64,000 nt of DNA from Liriodendron chinense (taxonomy: Eukaryota > Streptophyta > Magnoliopsida > Magnoliales > Magnoliaceae), in contig PVNU02000868.1 of NCBI GenBank assembly GCA_003013855.2, positions 4,024,501-4,088,500 on the forward strand, in the 5' to 3' direction. Each line of letters starts with the position of its first letter. Within the stretch, counting starts at the first letter, position 1. The position numbers and the translations under genes were made by a program. Below the pieces are notes generated by a model, which saw only the letters and a list, made by a program, of their open reading frames with translations, was not told the DNA's origin and made no database searches. Shown here one piece after another: positions 44,242 through 55,427 of the stretch.

Positions 44242-47085
44242 TGTTCACTCACCTCAAGTGCAAGGTTGCGAGGTAGTAATAGTCTCGGTAAGACTGAGGT
44301 CGATCCACAGGGAATTAGGTAAACAACTCTAATCTATTCCAACAACCTCAATTAAAATAATTCGGGATATCAATTATGAGAACTAAAGCTAAACAACAAC
44401 TTAAACAGTAAATCTGATTAATATGAGAGGGGAAACTAAGGCTTGAAGGATCCACTCATAGTAATCTCATGTTAATCCATTCAATCCAAGCATAAAACAC
44501 AACTAGATTCGAAGTTCTATCTCTCATCTAGTTGAAAGATAAATCATTGAAGCACATTCAATCTACTTAAGTTAGGAATTCAAGTTCTAGTCCTATTCAA
44601 ACACATAGCATTCAAGTATGTAGCCTTCGGAAGTAGCAGCCATGCCTATAGACTATGACTTGCTCAAGGGTTACCACAATTCAAATCTAATCAAGACATT
44701 CATGATCATCTCAGAGAATTGCAAGGAATCTATGTCCAGAGTACATGAACTCTCATAAAACTTCTAAAAATATCAACTTTATTCAAACTAGAACATTAAA
44801 AAATCCAACTTGGAGTAAAGGTACTTGAATCAAACTGAATTAAACATGAAATTAACTACAAGCTTCACCTCTCAGCCCTGGCTGAGAGGTTCTAGCCGAG
44901 CATTGTCATATTACAACTAGAATTGAAAGAAAAGCATGAAAAACCAGAAAAACCAGAGTTGCAACACTCTACAAAGCTTCCTTCCTCTTTGTAACTTCTA
45001 ATCTCTTCTCGGATGCCCTAAGATCGAATTAGAGAAGTCCTCTTATATCCTTTCAGCCTCAGCATCATAGAATATTCTAGAATTTGCGTAAGCTCATGCA
45101 ATTGCGCAGAGAAAATCAGACTGGATTTAGAAGTTTCTGGACTTGGGTGCACGGGCGATTGATCGATTGGGGTAGTTAATTAATCGCTTGTGGTCAGCGA
45201 TGGATCGCAGGTGGCCGGGCGATTGATCGCCCGGACCAAAAAGTGTCCAGAGACTTTAGCTTTAATTCTTCAAAATTCCAGATTTTCTAATAGTTTGGCT
45301 GATTGATCGCTCGGGCTGAGTGATCAATCGGTGGAGCCTTTTTTTATCTAGCAACATTGTTCGCTCGCCTCAAGTGCAAGGCTGCGATGTAGTAATAATT
45401 CTCGGTAAGACCGAGGTCGATTCATAGGGAATTAGGTAAACCAACTCAAATTGTTCTAGCAACTTCAAATTCAATGAATTAAAGATTTCAAGTTTATAAA
45501 TTAACTTAAAACAGTAATTGTAAAAATCTGTAATTAAAGGTGACTAAGGCTTTCGAGGATCCACTTGTGATAGCCCTCATGTGAATTCATTCATCCAAGC
45601 ATAACATAACTAGAATTGAAGTTCTATCTCTCTTCTAGTTGGAAGATATGGCATTCAAACACAAACAATCCCTACTCAAGTTGAAGACTAAGGTTCTAGT
45701 TCTAATGAGGCACATAGAAGTCGAATATGTAGCCTTCGAAGTAACGACCATGCCAATGGACTATTGTACACTCTAGGTTTACTAAAATTCGAATTTAATC
45801 AATCCAAACATGATAATCTCAGAAAATTGCAAGGAACTCATGTCCAAAGCACAGGAAATCTTATAAAACATCTAAAAATATCACTTTTATTCAAACTAGA
45901 ACTTAAAAATCTAACTTTAAAGCAAAGTACTTGAATTAAAACGAATCCAACATGATAACTACTCACAAGCCTCACCTCTTAGCCTTAGCTAAGAGGTTCT
46001 AGCCGAGCATTATCATGCTTCAACTATAATTCAAAGAAAAACTAAACAAAAACATGAAAAATTAGAAAAAAAAAACCTAGTTGGAGGAGTTGCGATCGCT
46101 CCACGATAATCTCCTTTGCTCCCCACGAACTTAGAACTCTTCTAGAATACCTTAGCAAGGATTCCAATGTGTCCTTTTATAGAAAAAATCACGAACCGCC
46201 TCGGATTGTGTAAAAACTTACTCACTTATGTCGATCGTCGGACGCTGGTCTGACGCCCGGTCACAGTTTTGGTCGAGCGCCCGACCGTGCTTGAATTCGG
46301 TCAGCAACTTATTGATAAAAATCCACTTGAATATCGAGCGCCCGACCAGATGTTGGTAGGGCGCCTGGTCAGGTCCAAAAGTGGCAGCGGGTTCAGCATA
46401 ATTTTCTTCCAATTTCGGGCGCCCGATCAAAACATTGTCGGGTGCCCGGTGGCCTTCTGATATGCATGTTGAAATGTCTTTTCTTCTGGCCGATCCAGGT
46501 CTTTCTGACGTGATTTTTCAGGGCTTCTTTTCAATGTCTTCAATGTAGTTCCAAAAGACCCTTTTAGCAACAAATTCATGACTTCTCTCTTTCATTCCTA
46601 CATACACAAAACAAGCATTAGATGGGTCTTTTAAGCATGCAAACCATGCATGTATTGATGTAATGGGCTAGAAAATATATAAAATGGAAGCTCAACAAAC
46701 ATCTCTGGAATTCCTGCCTCTTGAGCGATCAATCGGTTTGGGAAACTGATTAATCGTTGGTGCATCTTTCAGTCTAGCAGCATATACAGAGTGGCCGATC
46801 AATCGGCTAGGCTAGTGGATCAATCGACCACCCTAGCGATCAATCGGTCAGGCCAATCGATCAATCGGCCAGGGTGAGTCTTCTTCTTTTCTTTTCCTCT
46901 TCCTTTTGCTTCTTTCCTTTGGTCTTCAATGTGTATTAAAAAAGCTCTTTAAGCATCATCTTGGTGAAATCCTTCTCTCATTCTTGTAAACGCAAAAACA
47001 AACATTAGATCTATCTTTAAGCATATAAACCATGCATAATGTGTGAGGAAATGGGTTAGAGTATGTATAAATTAGAAGCTCAACA
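44242..47085 (-). mobile_element. solo LTR A of an Athila-like family, with nested solo LTR
   Basis: On the plus strand it begins TGTTCACTCACCTCAAGTGC and ends GAAGCTCAACA; flanks GTAAC (44237-44241) and GTAAT (47086-47090), one mismatch. It is interrupted by solo LTR B (45358-46697). It is the same family as the LTRs of the Athila element at 48014-59338. It carries the CTCGGTAAGACTGAG hairpin near its start (44284-44298) and a GATTGATCGCCC/CGATCAATCGG array (45150-45345, 46720-46880). Confidence 0.88.
45358..46697 (-). mobile_element. solo LTR B nested in solo LTR A
   Basis: Starts TGTTCGCTCGCCTCAAGTGC, ends GAAGCTCAACA, 1340 bp, with a perfect duplication AACAT (45353-45357 and 46698-46702). 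It is inserted inside the palindrome array of LTR A. Its own array (46228-46455) is built from a different word, GAGCGCCCGACC/GGGCGCCC. The hairpin CTCGGTAAGACCGAG is at 45401-45415. Confidence 0.92.
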
Positions 47086-47456
47086 GTAATGGCCAAGGCA
47101 TTAGATATGGCTGCAATGAACAGGTTGTGGAAGAGGAAGATGAGCATAGCATTTGTGGTTGCCGACCATGGATGCCGGATCGCACCCTCAATTACTGATT
47201 GGAAGGTACAGAACCTTAATTTGGGGGTTTTTTCTACCTTAAATCTGAATGGGTGAAAGATCGGATGAAATTTTCATCTCTACTGGATGTCAAAACCTAA
47301 ATCTAAGATGCAGATAAATCTAATCCAATTATCTACGATTAATGGCCGAGATCTGAGCTGCTTGTCCATGACTAGGCGGTTCAGATCTTGGTCCTTAGGG
47401 TTTTCTGAATAGATTCAATAATCTAAAAATCTACCACATATCCAATGCACTGTCGG
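47086..47456. other. possible gypsy leader, second part
   Basis: No ORF of note. It lies between solo LTR A and a Met-tRNA primer site; see 43789-44241. Confidence 0.4.
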
Positions 47457-47469
47457 GCTCTGATACCAA
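47457..47469 (-). promoter_or_regulatory. primer binding site (initiator tRNA-Met)
   Basis: The minus strand reads TTGGTATCAGAGCCCGA next to TGTTAGAATC. It marks an LTR to its right. Confidence 0.8.
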
Positions 47470-47934
47470 CTGTTAGAATCTTTATATTGCGGAATTGAAG
47501 GACCGATCAGTGCATCGAGTATGTAGGTTGAATAATTGGAATAACAAACGTACCTGATTTTACCATCTTTGAATTCTATGGTTTGGATCTTCCTCTCCTG
47601 GAACTGCTGTAACAAAATCTGGAGATGAGATTCGATTTCTATGTGTGTTCCAAATTGGAGACCCAACACCCCTTATATAAGGATTGTTGATGGGTGTTGA
47701 AGTGTTTAAACCTATCAAAATAATGCAACCCCTGCTCCACATGAATTTAGTTTCCTTAGAGCCCATGTCCAACTGCAATACTACCATAGGCAGTGTAGAC
47801 GCACAACCCCTCTTATTTCTTCTAGATCACATTTGTAGTAAGGTCCATTGATCAGTCCATATGAATCTGATATCCAGATTAGATCTGGCCATTGATTAGT
47901 TAGGTCCACTATATAGAAAAGTTACAATTTCAAC
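47470..47934 (-). repeat. 5' LTR of a minus-strand retroelement
   Basis: Starts TGTTAGAATC beside the primer site and probably ends TTTCAACA near 47934 (about 465 bp). It could head the gypsy element whose gag begins at 43788. The outer end is inferred only from the AACA motif. Confidence 0.6.
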
Positions 47935-48013
47935 AATGAGTCTCGGATTCAAAATGTTAAGGAGACTAATCCCACCGTGTGCATCGTGTGACTAACCGTG
48001 TGGGTATGTTACC

Positions 48014-49521
48014 TGTTCGCTAGCCTCAAGTGCAAGGCTTGCGATGTAGTAATAATCTCGGTAAGACTGAGGTCGATCCACATGGAATTAGATAAACAAT
48101 TCTAATTTACTCCAGCAACTTCAATTAATCAATTATGAGAACTAGAAATAAAACAATAATTTAAAAGGGAAATCTGAGAATATTAGAGAGAAAACTAAGG
48201 CTTTTAAGGATCCATTTGCAGCAATCCCATGTTAATTCATTCATCCAAGCATAAAACACAACTAAATTCGAAGTTCTATCTCTCATCTATTTGGAAGATA
48301 AAGGATTCAAGCACATACAATCCCACTTAAGTTAAGAAATCAAGTTCTAGTCCTATTTGAGCACATAGACTTCAAATATGTAGCCTTCAGAGTAACAACC
48401 ATGCCAAGAGACTATGATATGCTCAAGGGTTACTATAATTCAAATCAAATCAATCCCAACATGGTAATCTCAGAGAATTGCAAAGAACTTATGTCCAGAA
48501 TACATGAACTCTCATAAAACTTCTAAAAATACCAACTTTATTCAAACTAGAACATTCAAAATCCAAACTTGAAGTAAAAGTACTTGAATCAAAATGAATT
48601 AAACATGAAATTAGCCACAAGCTTCACCTCTTAGCCTTAGCTAAAAGATTCTAGCTGAGCATTGTCATACTACAACTAGAATCAAAAGAAAAACTAAAGA
48701 GAAACATAAAAACTAGAAAAACTGGAGTTGCAGGCGCTCCACGAAGCTTTCCTTCACCTTCTATGACTTCCAATCTCTTTTACGATGGCTTTAGATTGAA
48801 TTAGAGGAATCCTTTTATAGCCTTCAAGCCTCAGCATCGCAGAATATTATAGAATTTGTGTAAACTTACGCACCTGCGTAAAGAAAATCGGAACAGAAAT
48901 AGAAGTTTCTGGACTAGGCGCATTGTCGATTAATCACTTGGGCTGGGTGATTGATCAATTGTGTTGTTTAGTCATCGGGAGATTGATCGCAAGTGGCCGA
49001 GCATTTGATGGCTTGGACAAAAAAATGTTCAGTGAGTTCAGTAACAGATTTTCAAAAGTATGGACTTCTGATGGCTTGGGCGATTGATCGCCCGGGCTAA
49101 GCGATCAATTGGTGGAACCCTTTTTTTTCCAGCAACCAATCTGGATTTCTTGCACTATGGGTGATCAATTGGTTTGAGCAATCGATCAATCATTGGTCCA
49201 TCCTTCAGTCTAGCAATGCATGCACAATGGCCGATCAATCGGCCAGGCTAGTGGACCAATCGATCATCCTGGAGATCAATTGGTCAGGCCAACCGATCAA
49301 TCGACCAGGGTGATTCTTCTTCATTTATTTTTCTCTCCTTCTTACTTCTTTCATTTGATCTTCAATGTATATTAAGAAGTATTTTTAAGCATCATCTTGG
49401 TGAAATCCTTCTCTCATTCCTATAAACACAGAAACACGTATTAGTTTAGACTTTAAACACGTAAACCATGCATAATGTGTAATGATGAGGGTTAGAATAT
49501 GTATAAATTAGAAGCTCAACA
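48014..49521 (-). repeat. 3' LTR of the Athila element
   Basis: 1508 bp, TGTTCGCTAGCCTCAAG ... AAGCTCAACA on the plus strand. Hairpin CTCGGTAAGACTGAG at 48057-48071; palindrome-rich stretch of GATTGATCG and CGATCAATCGG words at 48914-49315. Confidence 0.92.
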
Positions 49522-50704
49522 CACCCCCCAACCAGCATCTTGCTAGTCCCGAGCAAAACAAGCGTGAAACAATCCAGCTTTTCGAAAACTCAACTCTCTC
49601 TTGGAAACTATGCTTCTATAAACTTTAAGACATACAAGTGCAAAATTCAGAAAAACTAAATGATGAGAAATTGAATTCCTAAACTTTTCAAACTTGATAA
49701 GTGTTCATATAGAATCCCCACCCATTTATTGATAAATAAACGAATCCGAACATGTATGGTCTAGTGTGCTTTATGCATATTCATCTCATGACTTTTCAGG
49801 ATTACCTTCTTCATAAATCAGCTAAACCAAATATCTAAAAGTGTACAGAATTAACCAATTGCCTATGACAAGAATTTGTCTTACCGTTCCTTCGACGACT
49901 TTCACACTACTTTCCATTTCTGGCTTTGGTTACGAGTAGACCATCCCCTGGTTGGTAATAGGTAGCCTTTTCGAAAATTTTCACAAATATATAATAATAC
50001 CCATAATTTCTTTTTCTTTTCATGCATATAGAATTTTAAAAATCCATATCTTTCGTTATTTTCTCTTATTTCTCATGAATAAGGATGGACAAAGTTCATT
50101 GGCTTGGTTCCTAAACACTTCAAATCTTCAGTCTAACCAATTTACAAATCCACTAATCCTTTTAAACTATGAGAATCGTGTAATGTGAAATAGACTCAAA
50201 AGTGTTCAAATGTTCTATCGATCATATAAATAGGGAGATTCACAATTTAGAGATCTCAAAATCATATCAATTCATCTCTCATCCTTTCATACTAATGACA
50301 TCTCAAGTGCATATAAATAAAGTTTTCTAAAAGAGTTTTGATGTTTCAGAAAAATTGAAAAATTTCTACAAAACTTTGCTCGAAATATCACAAATTGCTA
50401 GATTCTAGGAATTTTAGGAATCTCACCCCCAACCAAATCTTGCATTGTCCTCAATGTAAAAGATATGCAATGAGCAATAACATGAAAGCAATGATAAAAT
50501 AAAGGAGAGTGAGAACGGGAGTACCTGATAGAGTCGATCATGGAAGTCTATAACTCCGACAATTAAATCTACTAAGCAGTAAAATAAAACAGAAAATAAA
50601 CTAGACCTAATCCTATTGAAAGTAATAAACAAAACCTAATTTATCCTTTTAGAAAGAGAATCTCCATCAAACTAGGAGATCAATCATCCCGATACACAGG
50701 ATCA
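49522..50704 (-). other. 3' region of the Athila element, non-coding
   Basis: No convincing ORF. It holds ATTGAGGACAATG on the minus strand (complement at 50443-50456), followed by a first GGTTGGGGGTGAG run, and at the LTR edge the GCTCGGGACTAGCAAGATGC phrase with the terminal polypurine tract GGTTGGGGGGTG (49522-49536). The LARD at 23700-33296 has the same arrangement. Confidence 0.8.
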
Positions 50705-51967
50705 TTCAGAGTGATGGACATGTCCTCTGAATCAAATTTCTCAACGAATGGTTCAAGGTGTTGTCCGTTTACTTTAAAACAGTTACCATTCACCGCATTT
50801 TCTATCTTGATAGCCCCATGGGAAAAAATTCTTTAACAATATATGGGCCTGTCCATCGAGATCTCAATTTTTTTCATAAAAAGTTGAAGTCAGGAATTGT
50901 ACAAGAGTACTTTTTGACCTTCATGGAAAGATTTCCTGAAGATGTGTTTATCATGAAAGGCCTTCATCCTACTCTTGTAAATCCTCGAGTTCTCGTAAGT
51001 ATCGTTCCGGATCTCATCAAGCTCATTCAATTAGAGTTTGCAAAGTGAGCTTGCCTTGTCAATGTCGAAATTCAATGCTCGAATTGCCCAGTAAGCTTTG
51101 TGTTCAAGTTCCACACGTAAGTGACAAGCTTTCCCATAGACAAGTCTATAGGGAGACATTCCAATGTGGGTCTTATAAGTGGTACGGTGAGCCCAGAGAG
51201 CATCGACTAATTGCAGCGACCAATCTTTGCTATCGGGCTTCACCGTCTTCTCCAAAATCTGTTTGATTTCCCGATTAGAAATTTCAGCTTGCCCACTTGT
51301 CTGTGAGTGGTATGGGGTACTCACTTTATGTTTAATGCCATATTTCTTCATTAAGACTTCAAAGGGCCTATTGTAAAAGTGAGAACCACCATCACTTATG
51401 ATGGCTCGAGGCATTCCAAATCTAGAAAGTATGTTTTCTTTGAGGAACTTTAGAACCATACGATGATCGTTAATTCTATATGGAATGACCTCTATCTCCT
51501 TGGACACATAGTCTATGACAAGCAATATGTAGACATATCTAAAAGATGAGGGGAATGGTCCCATGAAATTGATGCCCCCAACAATCGAAGAGTTCGAGAT
51601 GTTGAATTGGGTTGAGAGGCATCATATTCCAATAGGACAATCCTCCTAGCTTTTGACAGCGCTCGCATACTTTGCAAAACTCATGGGTGTCTTTAAATAA
51701 AGTGGGCCAATAAAAAGCACACCGTAGAATTTTTGCACTGATTTTCTTGGCAGAAAAGTGACCCCCACAAGCTTGATTATGACAAAAGGAAATGATAAAA
51801 TTTTGTTCATCATCCTTCCTTATTATTTGATCTGGGCAATATTTGAAAAGTAATGGTTCATCCCAAAAGAACCTGCGCAGTTCCCTTAGAAATTTCCATT
51901 TATCCTGCGCAGTCCAATGAGTCGGCATCGCACCTGTAGAAAGATAATTTGCAATATCACGTACCAT
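50705..51967 (-). pseudogene. Athila integrase
   Basis: The zinc-binding part (51967-51539) has HNQACGGHFSAKK and FYWPTLFKDTHEFCKVCERC, completing the His2Cys2 set. The core (51564-51031), in a shifted frame, has a VIDYVSKEIEVIP block after the first Asp, ISDGGSHF with the second Asp, and TSGQAEISNREIK with the catalytic Glu, then LWAHRTTYKTHIGMSPYRLV. C-terminal blocks (RTRGFTRVG, then FPMGLSR, NGNCFKVNG-like) continue to about 50705 through stops. The frame change at about 51560 and the later stops inactivate it. Confidence 0.88.
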
Positions 51968-52013
51968 GGTGGATGCGTAGCAACAAAGAGTTGCTCATCA
52001 GGGAATGAGTCCT

Positions 52014-52712
52014 TTATTCGTCAATGGAATCGGGTAGAACTAGGCGAGATAGATGATCCGCCACCACGTTCTCTACTCCCTTCTTATCTTTAATCTTTAA
52101 GTCGAATTCCTGAAAGAGTAGGATCCATCTAAGCAAGCGGGGCCTAGCATCCTTCTTAGAAAAAAGGTGTTTCAGTGCCGCATGATCTATGTAAACAATG
52201 ACCTTGGATCCTATTAAGTATGCCCTAAATTTGTCCAAAGCAAAAACAATGGCTAGGAGCTCCTTCTCCATAGTCGAGTAATTGACTTGGGCGGGATTCA
52301 AGGTCCTACTTGCATAGTAAATAACATGGGGCTTCTTGTCCTTTCTTTGTCCTAACACCGCCCCAATAGCATAATCGCTCGCATTACATATCAACTCAAA
52401 AGGAACGGACCAATCTGGTGGTTGTATGATAGGAGCGGTTGTCAACATGTCTTTTAGCTTTGAAAAAGATAATTGACATTCGGCACTCCACTCAAATTGG
52501 TTCTCCTTTTGGAAAAGGTTACATAAGGGCCTAGAGATATGACTGAAATCCTTTATGAACCTTCTGTAAAACCCGACGTGTCTAAGGAAGGACCTCACAC
52601 CACGTATGATTTTAGGTGGTGGTAGGTTGGAAATAATATCGATTTTGGCCAAGTCTACCTCTATTCCATTGGACGAGATAATATGTCCAAGGAGTATTCC
52701 TCTTTGTACCAT
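52014..52712 (-). pseudogene. Athila RNase H
   Basis: An open frame of 232 codons: the RT thumb GHIISSNGIEVDLAKI and VRSFLRHVGFYRRFIKDFS, then the RNase H with CNASDYAIGAVLGQRKDKKP (first Asp), NYSTMEKELLAIVFALDKFR (Glu), VYIDHAALKHLFSKKDARPR (Asp) and VADHLSRL (last Asp). Catalytic residues look complete. It is separated from the RT palm by a stop near 52713-52727. Confidence 0.9.
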
Positions 52713-52727
52713 AAAATGACACTTTTC

Positions 52728-53635
52728 CTAGTTTAGTATAAGGTTCTTCTCCTCACACCTTGTTAAGACCAACTTCAAGTGATTAAGGCACTCATCAAAA
52801 GTACAACCAAGAATAGAAAAATCATCCCTGAATACCTTGAGAAATTCACCCACCATGTCTAAGAAACTGCTCAACATGCATCGTTGGAATGTGGCGGGTG
52901 CATTACATAGTCCGAATGTCATCCTTCGGTATGCGAAGGTGCCAAATGGGCATGTAAAAGTAGTCTTCTCTTGGTCTTCTGGGGCTCTCTTAATTTGGTT
53001 GCAGCCGGAATAGCCATCGAGGAAGCAATAATAGGAGTGACCCGCTAACCTCTCCAAAATTTAATCCATAAATGAGAAAGGGAAGTGGTCCTTCTAGTGA
53101 CCGTATTTAGCTTCCGATAATCTATGCACATAAGCAAACCGGTAGCCACTCTAGTCGGTATAAGCTCTTTGTTGGCGTTCTCTACGATTGTAATATTGGA
53201 CTTCTTAGGGACAACTTGGGTAGGACTCACCCATTGGTTATCTGAGATGGGGTAGATGATACCTACATCTAGTAGCTTTAACACATCGGCTTTGACAACC
53301 TCCATCATGTTTGGATTTAACCTTCTTTGAGGTTGTCTAGTCATTTTTGCATTCTCTTCGAGATGTATATGGTGAGTGCATACCGAAGAGTCTATCCCCT
53401 TGAGGTCCGCTATTGTCCAACCTATAGCTCCCCTATGTTCTTTGAGTAGCTCAATCAACTTAAGCTCTTGGTCTTTTCCTAGGTGAGAGGTAATGACAAC
53501 CGAGAATGTTTTCTCTTGACCCAAATATACATATTTAAGCTCAGATGGTAAAGGTTTAAAGTCAAGCTTCGGCGATTTGATGTTAGACGGTAGAGGCTTT
53601 GATGTGGTTGGTGGCAATCTACCGGCTAGTATCAA
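52728..53635 (-). pseudogene. Athila reverse transcriptase, altered active site
   Basis: Two overlapping frames. The first (53635-53045) has WTIADLKGIDSSVCTHHIHL, MEVVKADVLKLLDVGIIYPI, WVSPTQVVPKKSNITIV and CIDYRKLN. The second (53057-52728) has FLDGYSGCNQI, FGTFAYRRMTFGLCNAPATF and the catalytic box. That box reads Phe-Arg-Asp-Asp (complement at 52821-52832); the second position is normally hydrophobic (Met in relatives), so Arg is a likely inactivating change. A frame change near 53050 also breaks the protein. Confidence 0.9.
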
Positions 53636-54157
53636 CTACCAATTTTTCACTCCTCAATGCTTGCACAATCTCACTAATGATGAGATCTTTGGAATCTTCA
53701 AATTGTGCCAAGCACGTCTTCAAATTTTCTAGTGGTTCAAGTTGGAGGAGTTCCTCTTCTTCAAAGGATTCAAACATGTTTACCTCGAAGAGTTCATTAT
53801 CGTCATCCCTATGCCTTTTACCCAAGTAAAACACATTTACTTCCAATGTCATGTTCCCAAAAGATAATTGTATCACCCCATTCCGGCAATTTATGATTGT
53901 GTTTGATATAGTAAGGAATGGGCAGCCTAAAATCACCAGTATTGGAGTCTAGTATCCATAACCGGTTGAGTGTCCAAGATGATGAAATCCACCGGGTAGT
54001 AGAATTTATCGACTTGGACTAATACATCCTCAACTATCCCTCTTGGTACACGGATGGATCTATTAGCGAGTTGCAATATGGTTTTTGTGGGTTTTAATTC
54101 ACCAAGACCCAATTGCTCATATACCAAGTATGGGATGAAATTTACACTTGCCCCCAA
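53619..54157 (-). pseudogene. Athila aspartic protease region and linker
   Basis: Two frames: 54157-53933 (MGASVNFIPYLVYEQLGLGE, TKTILQLANRSIRVPRGIVE, VDKFYYPVDFIILDTQPV) and 53936-53619 (MILGCPFLTISNTIINCRNG, LSFGNMTLEVNVF), then a linker LKTCLAQFEDSKDLIISEIV. The normal protease start with the catalytic Asp precedes the Met-Gly-Ala-Ser shown, where the open frame begins. The linker resembles part of the LARD ORF. Confidence 0.85.
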
Positions 54158-55427
54158 GTCTAATAATACACGCTCAATCCTGTAGTCACCAATGATACAT
54201 GAGGTTGTGGGACTACCGGGATCCTTAAATTTTGTAGTGGTCTTTTAGGTAAGAATGGCATTCACTTGCTCATTCAGAAAGGCCTTTTATTGCACATTGT
54301 ATTTGCGTTTGGTTGTGCATAAGTCCTTTAGAAACTTAGCATAGGAAGGAATTTATTTAATGGCATCAAGCAATGGAATGTTGATCTTAACTTGTCAAAA
54401 AATCTCTAAAATATCATGAGAGTTTGGGAGAGATTTTGGAGCAACCAATCTCGAAGGGAATGGTGCTATGGCTTGTGAACGCGTTCCATTTTTTGTGGAG
54501 CTAAGGTAGGTCCCATCCTTATTCTAAAAAATTACCGGATCATTAGGCTTGTTGGCCTTCACCGGAATAGATTTATCCACTTGTTTACCACTTCTAAGAG
54601 TAGTGATGGGTTTTGCTTGCTCCACATGTGGGTTAAGAAGATTAAGGATGCTTATTTCATGTGCTTGTTTAAGATTAGGCTGAGGTTGGGCCGGAAAGGT
54701 CCCTTCTCTAGCATTCAAGCGTCCCTTAATCTCATCAACCGACGTTTTTAGCCCTTGGAACATTTGCTGATTTGATTGATTGATTTGCGTTTACCCTTGC
54801 ATAAACGCCTTTAAAGTATCCTCCAATGAGAATTGAGGTGGGGCCATATTTTGCATGAGTGACCCTCCTTGGGAGTGTGTAGGATTGCCCGTGGAGGCAT
54901 TCTTTCAACTGAAATTTGGGTGGTTCTTCTAAGTAGAGTTGTACGTGTTACCTACCGGTCCATTGAAAGGCCATTGATAACCATATGCGGTGTTTGCTTG
55001 CTCTTGTAACAACTCTTGAAACACAAGGATTGTAGGACAATCTTGCGTAGAGTGTACATTAGCGGCACAAATTCCATGTACGTTCTCAATAGCATCCGTG
55101 GACTTAGAAACTCCATTTTTGCTTAGTTCCATGGCCTCAACTTTTCTTGTGAGGTTGGCTAGCCTTGCATTAACATCATCTTCTTCTTTAAGGAAGTAAA
55201 TCTCTCATTTCTCTTTTTGTTGAGGAAGCTTGGAGTTACTAGATTTGTTCGAGGTATCCCATGATTGGGCATTCTCAGCCAACATGTCTAAATAATTCCA
55301 TGCCTCATCTGGATTTTTACTCATGAACTCGCCATTGCATATCATCTCTACAAATTGACGCATGTTGGAATTTAATCCATCATAAAAGAAGTTTATAATT
55401 CACCAACTTTCGTATCCATGATGTGGG
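54158..55427 (-). pseudogene. Athila Gag, C-terminal part
   Basis: Continues gag below the solo LTR: NFFYDGLNSNMRQFVEMICN near 55400-55340, a coiled stretch around 55200, then 55132-54929 with ICAANVHSTQDCPTIL, a zinc-knuckle-like motif in which the first Cys seems to be His. 54763-54524 has SVDEIKGRLNAREGTFPAQP and AKPITTLRSGKQVDKSI, typical of Athila Gag ends. Several stops. Confidence 0.8.

Noticed and set aside
50423..50632. 69-codon frame as an Athila envelope-like protein
   Set aside because: Hydrophobic but short; it spans the conserved ATTGAGGACAATG motif and has no envelope-like features beyond composition.
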